Of a stretch of DNA of 64,000 bases, positions 44,357 to 56,589 are shown one piece after another (the stretch's first letter is position 1; every line of letters begins with the position of its first letter). The translations under genes were made by a program, and so were the position numbers. Below the pieces are notes generated by a model. That model was given only the letters and a program-made list of their open reading frames with translations. It searched no databases and had not been told where the DNA came from. The stretch is from Nematostella vectensis (taxonomy: Eukaryota; Cnidaria; Anthozoa; Actiniaria; Edwardsiidae): NCBI RefSeq assembly GCF_932526225.1, contig NC_064038.1, forward strand, positions 5,192,741 through 5,256,740, read 5' to 3'.

Positions 44357-47300
44357 TGTTCGTGACAAAAGCTGATTTAGTATCCAAGTTCCCGGGGTTA
44401 ACCCATGCTACTTCTGATCAATCTTCCAGCTCTCAACTCTCCCAGCCATGTGAACGCGGCCTAATGGCGCTATGTGCCCTCGGTCTAGTAACTGGAGACT
44501 CGGCGCTAGCAGGGGCTGCACTCGGGGAACTGATGAAGCTTGGAGGAGGAGGTATCACAATATTTTGACAAAGTAGAAACACTATGGAGTTGGTTGTTTA
44601 AAATCAACATTTGGAACACGTATTTGAAGAACTCAAGTCACATAAGCCCCCCTCCTTCCTTAAAGTAACCCCCCCCACCCTCAAGATTATAAAGCACCTA
44701 GCGTGACACAATACCAGGACTATCAACGTGTATTTAATGTTTATATCAACGAGTCACTTTCTTTTTCCGTGTAAATATAAACAAACGGCACAGAAGCTAT
44801 ATACCGAGAATACGCCTCTCTCTACATAAGCCTCCTTTCCTTGGGACGAAAGATAACCACGTAGAACTTTTTTCAGGAATTAAAATGAAGATTTAAACTA
44901 AAATTTTGCTGTAAACGTCAAATGTATTTCTATAACTTAATCCAAAGCTCAATGTATAGTGTGTGCAGCCTCTTTTCTTCGGAACAAAAGAAAGCCACGG
45001 GTTCTTTTAGCAATTTTTAACCCAAACACAATGTATAGTGTAGTGAGTATATTACTTGTGTTGTTATCGCCTTACTATTTCGAATTGCTATTATCTCTAG
45101 GTAATAAAGACCTGCATTACGAGATCTGCTATCTTTTCTCAAGATTCTACACTCTTCAGGTGTGTATCTAAGGACTAAGTGTTAAGATTTATTGCGGTTG
45201 TTGTATCCTCTCGCGTGACTTTCATTACCTACCCTGCTTGCTCAAAAATTTAACCTTGAATACCCCTTTTTAAACACTTTTTTTTAGAAACGTTCGAAGA
45301 AACCTCAGTGTGGTAAATGATTTGCACAAACTGGAGATCTCAAAAGACATGCTCTAACACATACTGAAGAAAAGGCACATTAGTGTCCTCAGTGTGGTAA
45401 ATGCTTTGCACTGGTTGGAACCCTCGAACGCATTCTCTTACACATACAGGAGAAAAGCCACATCAGGGTCCACAATGTGGTAAATGCACAAACTGGACAC
45501 AAACTTTTACTTTAGAAGATCTCCGACAACCTATCATTTCATAAAAGGTAGAAGGTAGGGTAAAAAAGCTAAGGTAAAAGGTGTCTGATAACCATTTGAT
45601 ATTAACCCCCTGCCGCTTTTTCCACAGGGTGACCCTCGCCTCGGTCTTCGTCATATTGTCAAGGCAGTCCATCGGTAAGACCACGTGACACTAGCAATGA
45701 TAAAGTGACACTAGTTAAAGCCCGCCGCAGCATGAAGCTGTAGGGCTGGAATTATTCAAGTTACCAATACGTTTTTCTATCGTCAAGATAGCGCCATCCA
45801 TTCTTCGTACAATTTGCAACAGTTGGACCTTAGAGGTTATTCGACCTTTTTACAGTACGTTTTCGTGTCATGTGTTTAGGCACCCGGACCGTGCGGAATT
45901 ATGGGATCAGCTGGCGGCCTTTATTGTACAAGTATGTCCTGACGATCTGCAGGTAAGTATCACGTGATTTATGCGCGTGCTTTGAGATTCTGGCCCAACA
46001 GTAACAGTAGCCGTAGCCGTAGCCATAACAATAATAATCATCGTCATCGTCATAATAATAATAATGATAATGATAATGAAAATGATGATGATGATGATGA
46101 TGCCGATGACGATGACGAGGACGACGACGACGATAATAATAATAATCGTTTATTAACCACTTGGCAGTATTAATTCACTGCATTACAGTGGTAGTCAGAA
46201 AACACTATTAAAATATTCACACTATAGCATAGCAGAGTAACAAGTTTGCTGAGTGCGCTGTACCCTCTAATTGGTCAACACTTTGAGGTGGTATTGCATG
46301 ACCAAACCCATCTATGGTAAAGTTGATACAATATATTCAAAATAATATGTTTAAAAGAAATAGCATTTGAAAAAAAGTTTGATAGACAGAAGCTGTAGAA
46401 GCTGGTTAAGCAGTTTCCAAAAGTTCGCAAAATACTCTAAACCTCGGCCAAGCCTTCCAGTTCAAAACCCGAAAAGTTGAATTGTACAGTTGTTAAATGT
46501 AACGCGCCAGTTTTCAATTCCCAAGTCCAGGCAAGACTTGTCATGCTATTAGGACAGGGCTAGCCATTTCCAGTCAGAACCATCGCACTTTTTTCTCTTT
46601 TTGATCATGAATAACCTAAACAAAAAGGTCAAAATCAATGCAGCTCGTCGTTGATCTACTAAACTGACGCGTTAAGCTTTATCCGGTTAGAATCAGTCCT
46701 AGTCTACTCAGCAGCCGCTTTTAATGTCACGCACGCCTTCCCATTAGCTTGTTGGGAAGGCGTGCGCGACACTTAGGGCAGCTGCTAAGCAGACCTTGGT
46801 CTGGCCCGACTTGCACGAAAGTGCTTTTATTTCCGCCTGTAACGCAAAGTCAAGAAGTTATCACTTGACCTATACAGAAGTCTTGACTTTCTTCCGTTTT
46901 TCCCGTTTCTTGTAGGCGGCTTCACGCTGTGCAGAGGGTACAGTTAAGCTCGATCCTGGCACTGCTGGGGTAAGGATTGTCAACAGGGTTTTCGAGCCTA
47001 ATGAAAGTATTGAGGGTGGCCCTGTCAGCCACCACTTCATCCTAGCATAGTTATGGGGAACATTATAAAAGCAGAAGCCACCATTTCATCCTAGCATAGT
47101 TATGGGGAACATTAAAAAGGCAGAAGCCGCCACTTCATCCTAGCATAGTTATGGGGAACATTAAAAAGGCAGAAGCCGCCACTTCATCCTAGCATAGTTA
47201 TGGGGAACATTAAAAAGGCAGTAGCCGCCTATTCATCCTGGCATAGTTATGGGGAACATTAAAAAGGCAGAAGCCACCACTTCATCCTAGCATAGTTATG

Positions 47301-50300
47301 GGGAACATTATAAAAGCAGAAGCCACCATTTCATCCTAGCATAGTTATGGGGAACATTAAAAAGGCAGAAGCCGCCACTTCATCCTAGCATAGTTATGGG
47401 GAACATTAAAAAGGCAGTAGCCGCCTATTCATCCTGGCATAGTTATAGGGAACATTAAAAAGGCAGAAGCCGCCTATTCATCCTGGCATAGTTATGGGGA
47501 ACATTAAAAAGGCAGAAGTTAGTATGATTTCACTCTGGGTGCCAGAGGCTAAGCTTGTCTAGCTTTCCAACACATACTGTAGCTACCCTAGCTCATTGCA
47601 CCTTTTTAGTGGATGGTTTCTAGGTTTATTAAAACTAATAACAATACAAATTTATCTGGATTTGCTTGCAGGTAGCTAAGGCTATTCGAGGCCAACAGAG
47701 CTTTACATCATTACACCAGTTACATTACAATATAAAAGACAATAATGCAGCATCTTTGATCAATTGCTCAGTGCGAGATACTCTGTCACTTTGCCAAATT
47801 TCATAGATGTTTTACAAATCTTTGTTACATCAAACTTCATGTAGCCCATCAATATGGTAAGGGTAAGTGTCTAGGACACACTATATTGATGGCTACATGA
47901 AGTTCCAACCTTTTTCCACAGACAAACCGCACTCTATATCCTGCGAGTATCTTGGGTTCAGGCACACTACCCACCACAGGCGACCCGCCCCTCGACGCTT
48001 CAAATCTAACATCGCGTTCAACGTACGCTCTGCGTGCTTCCCAGAAGGCTCTGCGCATGTACCCTGGACACGTGACCAACTGGGCTGTTTTTGTGTCTGC
48101 TGTAACTGCCAATGATATTGCGGTAGAGAGCGTGACTAGAAAGAAAGGTTTACACCGCCTGGCTCTGAAGCTATCAAGATATGTCAGTGCTAAAGGTACC
48201 ATAGACACGCGGGGTTGTCGTTCGACCTTCTTTAGAAGCAGATTAACCGACAGACGTAGGGACAGGGAATTCAAAAGGTTGGATTATTATGTTCACAGGA
48301 ACATGAACAAGAATTTTACTTCTTCTGAAGCCTGGGAATATTTTTATTTACGCTTATTTGCTCATTTATTTAATACCCACGAGGCACTGCGGGTTACGAT
48401 TCATGGAACTCTTTAGTGCAACCTTATTTAAAATAGGCGTATATTAGACAGATATATATACATATATAGGAAAACAATTCGAACGGCCAGACGGATTGGC
48501 AGACAGACGAGTGAACAGATAAACGGACAAACAGACACATAGACATGATGATGGAATAAACCAATGGAAAGAGGAAGGGATCGAGAAACGGAAGAATGAG
48601 GAGAACCACTTTGACCTTATTCCCTCTCTTCATTCAGCTTCTCAAGAAAAAGACGATCTCCTACAGAGCCTCGGTACCAGGCCCTCAGGGTCACACGCGT
48701 CGCTTGCTGACGCTGTCTACAAGTGGACCGTGCTTCACACGGGCTACTGCTTGCTGAACTGCGGGCTCACGCAGGAAGCTTTGCAGCACTGTGAACAAGT
48801 AGGTGGCGCTTTTTATAGTTTTACTTTTGCAGTCACTTCTTTGCCTCTTGACTTTCTCAGTAGTAATGCGTTTGTGATCTACCAATAATTCCGGCTCAAG
48901 GTAGGAATTAACAGGAGTCTTCTGTTCTTTTATTGTAATACTGTTCTGTTATTGTAATATTGTTCTGTTACATATGACAAGTATGTGTATGTACTGTCAA
49001 TTATAACAATATATATATCTTCTATTGTACTATTGTATTTCGTTGTGTCTTGTACTATTCCATTTTGTTGTCTCTTAATTCTTGTAGAATTGTCAAGGTA
49101 TAATTGGACGTTTTCCAGATTCGATTTCCTGTGCGAAAGCGAATCTTTGCCAGGTCCTGGTCTGTTTACAGCCGTTTTACTGCTATTTTGTATTAAATAG
49201 CTGCATTCCATGCCCTCGATCCTAGAATATTTTGCTATCGTAAAACGAAAAGTTCAAAAGTTGCAATAGATGGCAACAAACTCACACCTACCAAAGCCTC
49301 TTTTTCGTGCTCAAATTGCAGCTTAGACTGAAGAGTTAGTTGAAACAACAGACACTTCCCATTTAAACCTCAGGTCCTTGCTGCATATAGCGATGTTCCT
49401 CAGCTATCAACCGATGTTCACTTCCTCAAGGCTCAAGTATTACTGCAGATGGGGGACTCGCTGGAGACTGGGCTAAACTCGCTCCAGGCCTCCGTGCTGT
49501 CGAGTACACACCACTCTGCGCATGCGTGGCAGGTAGGAAAGCCATGAACGCTGTCTTTGTCAGCCTCAATCAGTTTATCCTAGCAAAATATCCATTTCAA
49601 TCGGCTAATTTGGAGAAGCTATTGGACTATTTTCTATTGAATTTAGTAAAGAAATTATAAAACTGTGTTTTGGATTGTCATCACGAGATTTTATCAAATG
49701 TAATTTAATAATTTTAAAATTGATGAAAATGTTTAAATATCTAGGGCTCTTTGATTAGAAAAAACCGACTAAGTGTTGGCAATTGATTGTGATAAAATAC
49801 TGTGTACCGTATTAGGGGCGCTTATTTAAATTTAATGGTACATCCAATATATTGTTTTTCCTTAATAAGAAACGGATGCTGGCCCTCGATACAATTTTCG
49901 AGGCTGCTCACACTCACGCTCGTATTAAACACTAGATATTTAAGGGGGAGGGGAAAATACCCGTCAGACTTACCAAAGCATTAGCAACAATACTAAAAAA
50001 ATATAAATATTGTATAAACATTTTCTAAGGCTAAGGTCAAACGTCGTATTGTCCATGAGCCGTATTCATTGCAAATGCATGCAAATTAAGATCAAACAAT
50101 CGACTCGATTCGTTTGCATGCATTTGAATTGAACACGGCGAATGGAAAAAACGAAGTTTAAACTTAGCCTGAGCCTGCCAAAATTCAAAGATCTGATTGT
50201 CCATCCATAACAAATTTTTTGTGCGGATATGTGGTCAAAGAGGGCTCATAATTATTTCGTTTTCCAAGCTCGTCGCACAAGTTCAGAGCAAACTGGGCGC

Positions 50301-52492
50301 ACCCATGGCGGCTGAGCTGTGCTATCGCCAATGTCTCCAGGCAGGATCTGGCAAAAGGTAAACCCCGTGTCCAGCTTACGGAGGGAACAGTATATTAATA
50401 TCGTTTTCCCATCACAGCTTAACTTTGACTTTTGAGGGTGTGACATAAACTTTTTTAACCCGTTCGGTTTAATTGTTAAAACAAGATACAGTTATTGTTC
50501 CGGCATAGATTAGCCAGTATATTGTGTTTGTTGCATCTTGAATAGCTACCGCATTAGGTTACTGTGATTAGGTTACTGTGATTGGCTTTCTGGTTGAACT
50601 GTTTTCGTATTTCTGCTCCTTGATTGGCTACCCCGTTTAAATGTCCCCGTATCCCTGTACTTTGATTGGCTAACCCTTTGGACTGTTCTCATATCCCTGC
50701 ACTTTGATTGGCCATCCCGTTGGACTGTTCTAGTATCCCTGGCACATTGATTGGCTATCCCGTTGAACTGTTCTGGTTTCTCTACACTTTGATTGGCCAT
50801 CTGGTTGACTTGGACTGTTGTATCGTATCCCTACACTTTGATTGGCTAACTCTTTTGACTGTTCTCGTATCACTGCACTTTGATTGGCCATCTGGTTGGG
50901 CTGTTTTAGTATCCCTGCACATTGATTGGCTATCCCGTTCAACTGTTCTCGTATCCCTACACTTTGATTGGCTAATCCGTATAACTATTCCTGTGTCCCT
51001 TCCCTGTACCTTTAATCTTCTGCCTCATGACCAGATCAACAAGTTGGCGCCTAGTCCCCCTTATTCGACTGGCTCTCCTCGCTCTGCAACAAATCCAGGT
51101 AGGTTAAACTTATTTTAAGGTAAAAAGTAAAGTCTCAACTCTGACTCCGGCCTCCAAAGCAGCCGCTCTGAACTTTGAAATAAATAGCACTAAATCAATC
51201 TCTTTACTAACAATAGTCGGAGGAGTCAAGTTAGCTTACGAATTTTACAAAGGTCTGGAAACATTCAAGTACCACAGATCAATCCTGTCCTATACTTTTA
51301 TCTCAGGCTGACGAGGCTAACCGTGAGCGATGGGAGGCACTGTGTACCGAGGCGTCGACCGAGGTGGGTGCTATTTGCTGTCTGGGTATGGGTCTAGATA
51401 ACACTCAATTCTTTTTGATAGAAGACGCAAAAGTATGTAATGTGTGATTCGAACAAAGGTCTTCCCACACTGAGAAATTTTATCTGTTAGGCTCAATACA
51501 GAGCTTGTATAAAGCATTCCAATTGTGGGGATGGGGAAGGGGTGATTCGCTGCGTTGGGGAGAGAATTGCACAACACACCTATTTAGATAAGCAGCGATT
51601 TACCCATGCACCATATTGTATAGCCTACAATTTTTTTTGTGCTTTTGAGCGATGTGAAGCATCACAAGATATCAGAAACAATCAAAATCGCACAATTAAT
51701 TTCTAGGTAGTGACCGAACTACCTAGATTTTCGTAGGCATAATGGATTTCTTGCTACGATACACGCTCCGGCAGCTCAGTGTCTGTTGAATTTGAGTTCA
51801 ATTGGTTAACATGTAAGGCGATCTCAATATTTTTCTCAACTTTTCAGGTTTTGAAACTCGACCCAAGTTGCACTGCAGCCAGACTTATCCAGGCAGTTGC
51901 ACAGTGTATTCTTGGAAACACCAGGTGCGAATGTAACGCGTCCATATATCCATTTTGCAAACGACTTTCAGACATTAAACCGAGACCCTAAGCAAGCTCC
52001 ACTAGTTTCCACAGGAACCTCTGACAGTGGGAAATAAAGAACAAAAGAGGGGATTTGGGCTTCCTGTGTTTCGAGTTCTCTGAGAAGAAATGGGAAAGAA
52101 AAATCACAGCTGAACTTAATCAAAGCTGACATTAGTCTCATACTAACAGGCATTTTAAGAGCCCTCTTAAGGCACACCTCTGAAATTTAGGCATCTTACT
52201 TTATTTCAAAAATTCAAAATTCAAATTTCAAAATTCAATAGGGAACGTCACTGCAGCTTCCCCAAAATCAGCCGTTAAAAATGGATGCTTTCTCTCACTT
52301 GCCCTGTGGATTGGTTAAAACATGCTACGGTTTAAATGTAACCAATGCGCTCTGCTTGTTTAGATTTCTACTAATGTGTACCCTTTTGTTGTTTGCAGAT
52401 CAGCCAGGCGTTCCTTGCAGTGTGTTTGCGACACGAAATCTGCCGCGTCACTAGTGGCCCGATACTGGCTCCTTCAGCTTCCGTCTAAATAA
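44357..52492 (+). CDS. TTC37: TTC37/SKIC3 (Ski3) C-terminal 13 coding exons, copy 2
   Basis: Exons: 44,357-44,551; 45,101-45,159; 45,628-45,674; 45,880-45,952; 46,916-46,969; 47,922-48,195; 48,638-48,798; 49,374-49,532; 50,269-50,357; 51,035-51,098; 51,307-51,363; 51,848-51,924; 52,399-52,492. Every exon has the same length as in copy 1 and all GT and AG borders are kept, so the frame is open to the TAA. In the 274-bp exon I count 12 differences from copy 1, of which 7 are silent and 5 change residues. As in copy 1, the N-terminal exons are not upstream here: gene A lies head-to-head instead. It may be a transcribed 5'-truncated duplicate or may splice from elsewhere. Confidence 0.85.
45998..46160. 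repeat. Trinucleotide/hexanucleotide microsatellite (copy 2 only)
   Basis: Runs of ATA, ATG, GATGAC and GACGAC units form an Asp/Asn-rich open frame by chance. The surrounding segment to about 46,510 replaces a shorter sequence in block 1. Not a gene. Confidence 0.8.
46728..46773. repeat. Fold-back hairpin element (copy 2)
   Basis: The same hairpin as at 14,945-14,992, with TCACGCACGCCTTCCC facing GGGAAGGCGTGCG. Confidence 0.6.
47032..47517. repeat. 49-bp minisatellite in TTC37 intron (copy 2)
   Basis: About ten units of the type described at 15,221. Variant order (CCACTTCATCC versus CCTATTCATCC units) differs from copy 1. Confidence 0.9.
50555..50985. repeat. Inverted-CCAAT minisatellite (copy 2)
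   Basis: Counterpart of 20,461-20,890, with the GATTGG cores retained at nearly every unit. Confidence 0.8.
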
Positions 52493-54262
52493 GGAATTAG
52501 TCAGAATAGTGGAATCCTTTTTAAGGTTTTACACGTCAAACTGTATTTTTTTCTTATTTCTAGGCATGTTTATAGGCAAGACTTATTTCATAAAATGATA
52601 AAAAAAAGCAGGGGCTTAATTCGTGACAACCGGAAACTATAGCCAAAAGTCATGCAACAAATTTATATTTACCATCAACGTGAAAAATGGGACGATATCT
52701 TATAACATGCTCGCCGCTTATCAATTCTCCTTACACATTCAGTAGAGTCAGGCTAAATTTATATTTTAGTAAGTGAAAAAGGTGCTGTAGAGTTCCATTA
52801 ACTAAAACTCAAAATATATAGCTACTCATATTCTCATCTGATTCATGGAAAAGTTAATATTTTCAAACTGTGAATAACAAAATTCCAAGTACCTTAAAGG
52901 TTTTCATCCGTTTCCAATGTTTGTACAGCTTTGATGTGCCTTTGTAAAACTAAACGGTATTATCACTTGTAAATGGTGTTTTCTCAACAAAACACTTGAC
53001 TTTGTAAACATTCGCCACAAAAACTCATCAACTTAACTTATATCATGATGAGCTTAGCAAAGTGGCACACGATTTTACCCTTGGTCCCGTTTAATTGATG
53101 CTGTGAGATAAGGGGACATCGATTTTGAACAGAGAACAGCACAGCTATAGAAACATGTCGCTATTCTGCATAGTCAATGAAGTAAAGCGCGCTTACTCGA
53201 ACCCTCACATGAAACGAGGAAACAGTTCGAGTAAGCAGGGAGTTCGAGTTATCCGAATAGAAATGACTAAAAAATAGTATCTAGGGAACTAAGAGTCAGT
53301 TCAAGTTAGGGGGGATGTCGAGTTATCAAATGGAAATGACTGAAAAGTAGTTTCTAGGGAACTTGAGTCAATCCTAGTTAGCGCGAAGTTCGAGTTCGAA
53401 TAATCGGAGTTCCACTACAGATTTAAAAGTAGGTAAAATGGGGTTTGGCCACAATATTTGTGTCTGATGTGTGCTTAGGGGTTCATGGTGGTTCTTTACA
53501 GGATTAGTTCCTCCGAAAACTAAATTTTATGCGAATATTTATTAACAAATGCGTAACATGAGGTAATGTTTCAACTTTAAGTACTTAGAGAGTGATAATT
53601 AACAAAATATCAAATGCGACATTTTAAATTTTGATGCGGCTTTTTGTAAAGTGTCTGAAATTTGCAGATTTTGTCCCAGCCTTCATAAACGATGCTTGAG
53701 GATAATCAAGAAAAAAGTCAGCGAAAATGCCAGTCTTGGAAGCGTGCACTTCAGCCTCTTGGTATTAGTGTTTTGAAAAGGGAAACTCAGTTCGGAATGC
53801 AAGACAGACGGCCATTGTACGAAAACGTGGCATCTCCCTCAGTATCTCTTCGCGGAGCATACGGTTTTTCCGTCTTCACCAAATGGGTTCAATACATGTC
53901 TAGTCCATTGAAGCTTTATCCCTTGATTCCTATTAAATATATGCCTCTTAATGACCGAAAGATCAGTAAGGTGTTTTTACACGGCGTTTTGAGAGAGTTC
54001 CGTCTCTACGGGGGGGATGCACTGCCCGCCAATCAACCAATCAGGGAGCGCGTAAGCTGTATGATGAAACTGAATATGATACTTTACTAAAGTTTGAGAA
54101 AACTCGGTTCATAGAAAAATAATCTCATGAAATAAGATAGCACTAAAAAGAAAACCGACTTAAAAAATGTTTTAAAACGGTAATAGATTAGATATCCACA
54201 TTTCCTGAAGTGCTCTGAGCCATTTTAGTTATTACTTGAAACACGATCATCGACAGTAAAGC
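52493..54262. other. Downstream flank of TTC37 copy 2
   Basis: Matches 24,191-26,050 with small indels. No confirmed gene; contains the doubtful 132-codon frame at 53,692-54,090. Confidence 0.45.
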
Positions 54263-54267
54263 AAAGA

Positions 54268-55000
54268 CTATAAAATGGCACGATCGCTTGCTCCTGCGTT
54301 ACCGTTTGATTGTCACGCAATGCCGCGTTGTCAGACTGGTGGTGATCCCGTGGGTTTTCGCTGTGTTACCTGGGTTTCTACAGCTGTGGGTAGAAGCAAG
54401 ATTGTTTTTCGTGGTGATTACTGCGCTTATGTTGATGTGCCTTGTGACTATGATCTTAGCTTATTCCAAGGCTTCCATTGCACTGAGAAAGCACTATCGA
54501 AAAATGACTACCCGACAAAAAGCTTGGAACTTACATGAAAATGTGAGCAACGTCTACACTAGTGGGATGTCTTTCGTTGATGTCTCGAATAATGCACTGC
54601 CTAGAGAAGACCAGGGAGGAAACAACAAAAGGATGACCAGGCGAGATTTCAAGCGAGAAAAAATATAGTCAGGGAAATCCGCAACAGGTAAAAGAATGTA
54701 ATTATTTAAATGTGTTTCAACTGAGAAGTTTAAAGAACTCAGCAGAGACACGTGGAAAAGCACAAGAGTAACCAGACCGTAATTTACGTATCAGTGGAAG
54801 TGCGCGGGCTGATCAGATACGCATTCTTAAGTATCGCAAGTCTCTCAAAGCCCTCAAATACCTTATGACCATTATACTGCTATCTTACGTCCCTCACACG
54901 TGCGTCTACGTCGTCATTGTTATCAAAGGTCTCAACGTGGAAACAAGGGCTGCAAAAAACACAGTTAACCCAATATTTGTGGGTTTATGTTTTTGTTATT
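54268..55000 (+). pseudogene. GPCR pseudogene, copy 2 (5'-deleted)
   Basis: The promoter-side sequence (TATAAAATGGCACGATCGCT, corresponding to 28,975) jumps directly to the region after helix 3, so the start codon and helices 1-3 are missing. The helix 4-5 part (54,300-54,480), the third loop and the helix 6 region (to about 54,950) can be followed, and the helix 4/5 border has a sense codon where copy 1 has TAG. A 1-bp change near 54,769 introduces a stop in the loop. Helix 7 is absent. Confidence 0.75.
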
Positions 55001-55156
55001 TATGTCGAACAAACTTTAAGTTTTGTTCGTGATAGACTTCTTATATTGATCTTAAGGATTTTGTGAATAATTAATTCTTCGGCATTTTTCTGAATAATTC
55101 ACTGTGTCATTAGAAACAATTCGCTGTCAAATGTTTTCTGATCTCTCATGGTAACA

Positions 55157-55672
55157 TGAGGGGGAACTGGGTGGTTTGAGTGAAACTCCCCTGGGGGCAT
55201 CGGCGGGCCCCTCTGCCCCCCCCCCCCCCCCCACCCAACCCCATCTTAGGCTTGGGAGGCGCGGCGCGCCCCTCCGAGCCCCCAAGCCCCGTATCATGCG
55301 GATGCTACCCCCCTTCCACATATATCAAGCATATAATGTTTCACGTACATAAATAGTTAGGGCAATTATTCATGTAGGCCGGGCGCGCTTCGCGTACACG
55401 ACTCTTTGGGGCAATTGCCCATGTAGGCCGGGCGCGGTTCGCGTACACGACTCTTAGGGGCAATTGCCCATGTAGGCCGGGCGCGGTTTCTTGTACACTA
55501 CTTTTTGGGGCAATTGCTGTTGTAGGCCGGGCGCGTTTCGCGTACACAACTCTTTGGTCCAAAAAGCGCGCAGGCGCGACCTGGGCGATTGTGTATGTAG
55601 TAGGCCGAGCCCGTTCCGCGTACACAAACCCAGCCAGCGGCCCCCAGCCCCGTCTCATGCGGATGAGGCCCC
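55157..55672. repeat. GC-rich tandem repeats outside left end of copy 2
   Basis: Host duplication homology ends at about 55,154. Then come a poly-C tract (55,218-55,236) and about five units of about 50 bp (55,360-55,620), each with GGGCAATTGCCCATGTAGGC and TTCGCGTACACGACTC. The repeat block is bracketed by AGCCCCGTATCATGCGGATG (about 55,285) and a near-identical copy (about 55,646). No gene seen. It may belong to the element or be a locus-specific satellite. Confidence 0.7.
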
Positions 55673-55700
55673 GCGTAGATTGCTAATTATCCATCTACGC
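55673..55700. repeat. AT-rich palindrome outside left terminal repeat
   Basis: GTAGATTGCTAATTATCCAT followed by CTACGC forms an imperfect palindrome of the same type as the three at 9,241-9,376 beyond the right end of copy 1. Confidence 0.5.
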
Positions 55701-55725
55701 AAGACCTACGGAGCGCGGAATAACT

Positions 55726-55774
55726 GTTTTTCGGCCGTAAATTCAAAGCCGCTGGCGTGGCGTTTAAACCTGAG
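55726..55774. repeat. Terminal inverted repeat, left end of copy 2
   Basis: These 49 bp, beginning GTTTTTCGGCCGTAAATTC, are the exact reverse complement of 9,049-9,097. The stop codon of the first gene lies just inside. Confidence 0.85.
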
Positions 55775-55780
55775 TTTTAC

Positions 55781-56124
55781 TCACGTGGTGCTTGAATTGC
55801 CCCCAATCCCCAGTTTGGTCGTGCTTGTGTTCATGACTTCGAACTTTTCTCGGGATTTCTCTACTAAAGCAGCGATAATAGGGCGATGAATACCGCCGTG
55901 TGTTCTTTTTATCGAACGCTCGATCGCCGGCCAGAGGTCTACGATTTTATGGCAATCTTTGTTTGCCACAGAAGCCTCCTGTTTCCGAAATACGGTTTCA
56001 TAGAGGCGGCCGAACTCTTTAAAACTCCATCTACAAAGGCGTCCTCTTCTTTCCCCTCGGTTGTTACTGAAAGTTTCCAGCCAAGCACTTTAGGTCTAAT
56101 TTCGTGTTTGAGTGGAGCCGCCAT
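55781..56124 (-). pseudogene. Left-end element gene, frameshifted, function unknown
   Basis: Reads from the ATG at 56,124 towards the terminal repeat. The first frame (MAAPLKHEIRPKVLGWKLS) continues to about 56,030, where the protein-like sequence moves to another frame (FGRLYETVFRKQEAS, then CHKIVDLWPAIERSIKR) and ends in a TGA at 55,781. So there is one frameshift near 56,030. The start codon is embedded in CCAAGATGGCGG, the YY1-type motif typical of cellular translation/transcription starts. No family recognised. It could be a captured host gene or an element-specific regulator. Confidence 0.5.
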
Positions 56125-56304
56125 CTTGGATAATTGAGCTTGATACTTTATGACATACGTTTTTAAGGACTTTGTGACTCGCACCCTAAAAAATGAAGTT
56201 GTTATGAAGTATCATGGCTATATTTTTCCAATGATGCAGTTCGAACCCCCAAGGACTTGCAATTAGACATCCGTCTGTCCTGTGGTATACCTAGCGTTCG
56301 AAGG

Positions 56305-56547
56305 ATGAGGTGCGGAAAGGATTATTGCGGGTGGCTAAAGGTCGGCCACGCAAACACGTGCGGCCGGAGATGCATGGACACCTATTGCAAGGTGCACCCC
56401 CAAAGGCTCCGTAAGGGCACCCCCCTCCCCGTGCCGTGCAGGATCTGCGGCATAGGGACTCGGTCGGAGACGCGGTTGTGCCGCCCCTGCGGAGCGAATC
56501 GTGAAGGGCAGAGGATGCGTGGCGTCGAGAGGCGCGATCGGAAATAA
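56305..56547 (+). CDS. Small Cys-rich (zinc-binding-like) protein
   Basis: An 80-residue ORF from the ATG at 56,305. It has many Cys pairs: CGKDYCG, CGRRCMDTYC with a nearby KVHPQ, CRICGIG and LCRPCG. The spacing suggests one or two treble-clef or ribbon zinc sites. The C-terminus is Arg-rich. Such small Cys-rich proteins recur in cnidarian Polinton-like elements, but a function cannot be assigned; nucleic-acid binding is plausible. It precedes the replicase by about 140 bp. Confidence 0.55.
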   Translation: MRCGKDYCGWLKVGHANTCGRRCMDTYCKVHPQRLRKGTPLPVPCRICGIGTRSETRLCRPCGANREGQRMRGVERRDRK

Positions 56548-56589
56548 TTCGCACCCTTCCTGTCTGACATCACAGCCCGCGGTACGGGC

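Larger units (their letters stand above)
41815..54262. repeat. Segmental duplication, block 2
   Basis: Collinear with 10,970-26,050. It holds the first exon of gene A and the second set of TTC37 exons. It lacks the Penelope-like element and the CACTG transposon of block 1, giving their empty sites. Confidence 0.85.

Noticed and set aside
45964-46173. Frame encoding runs of Asn, His and Asp
   Set aside because: It is a translated microsatellite and is absent from the paralogous block.
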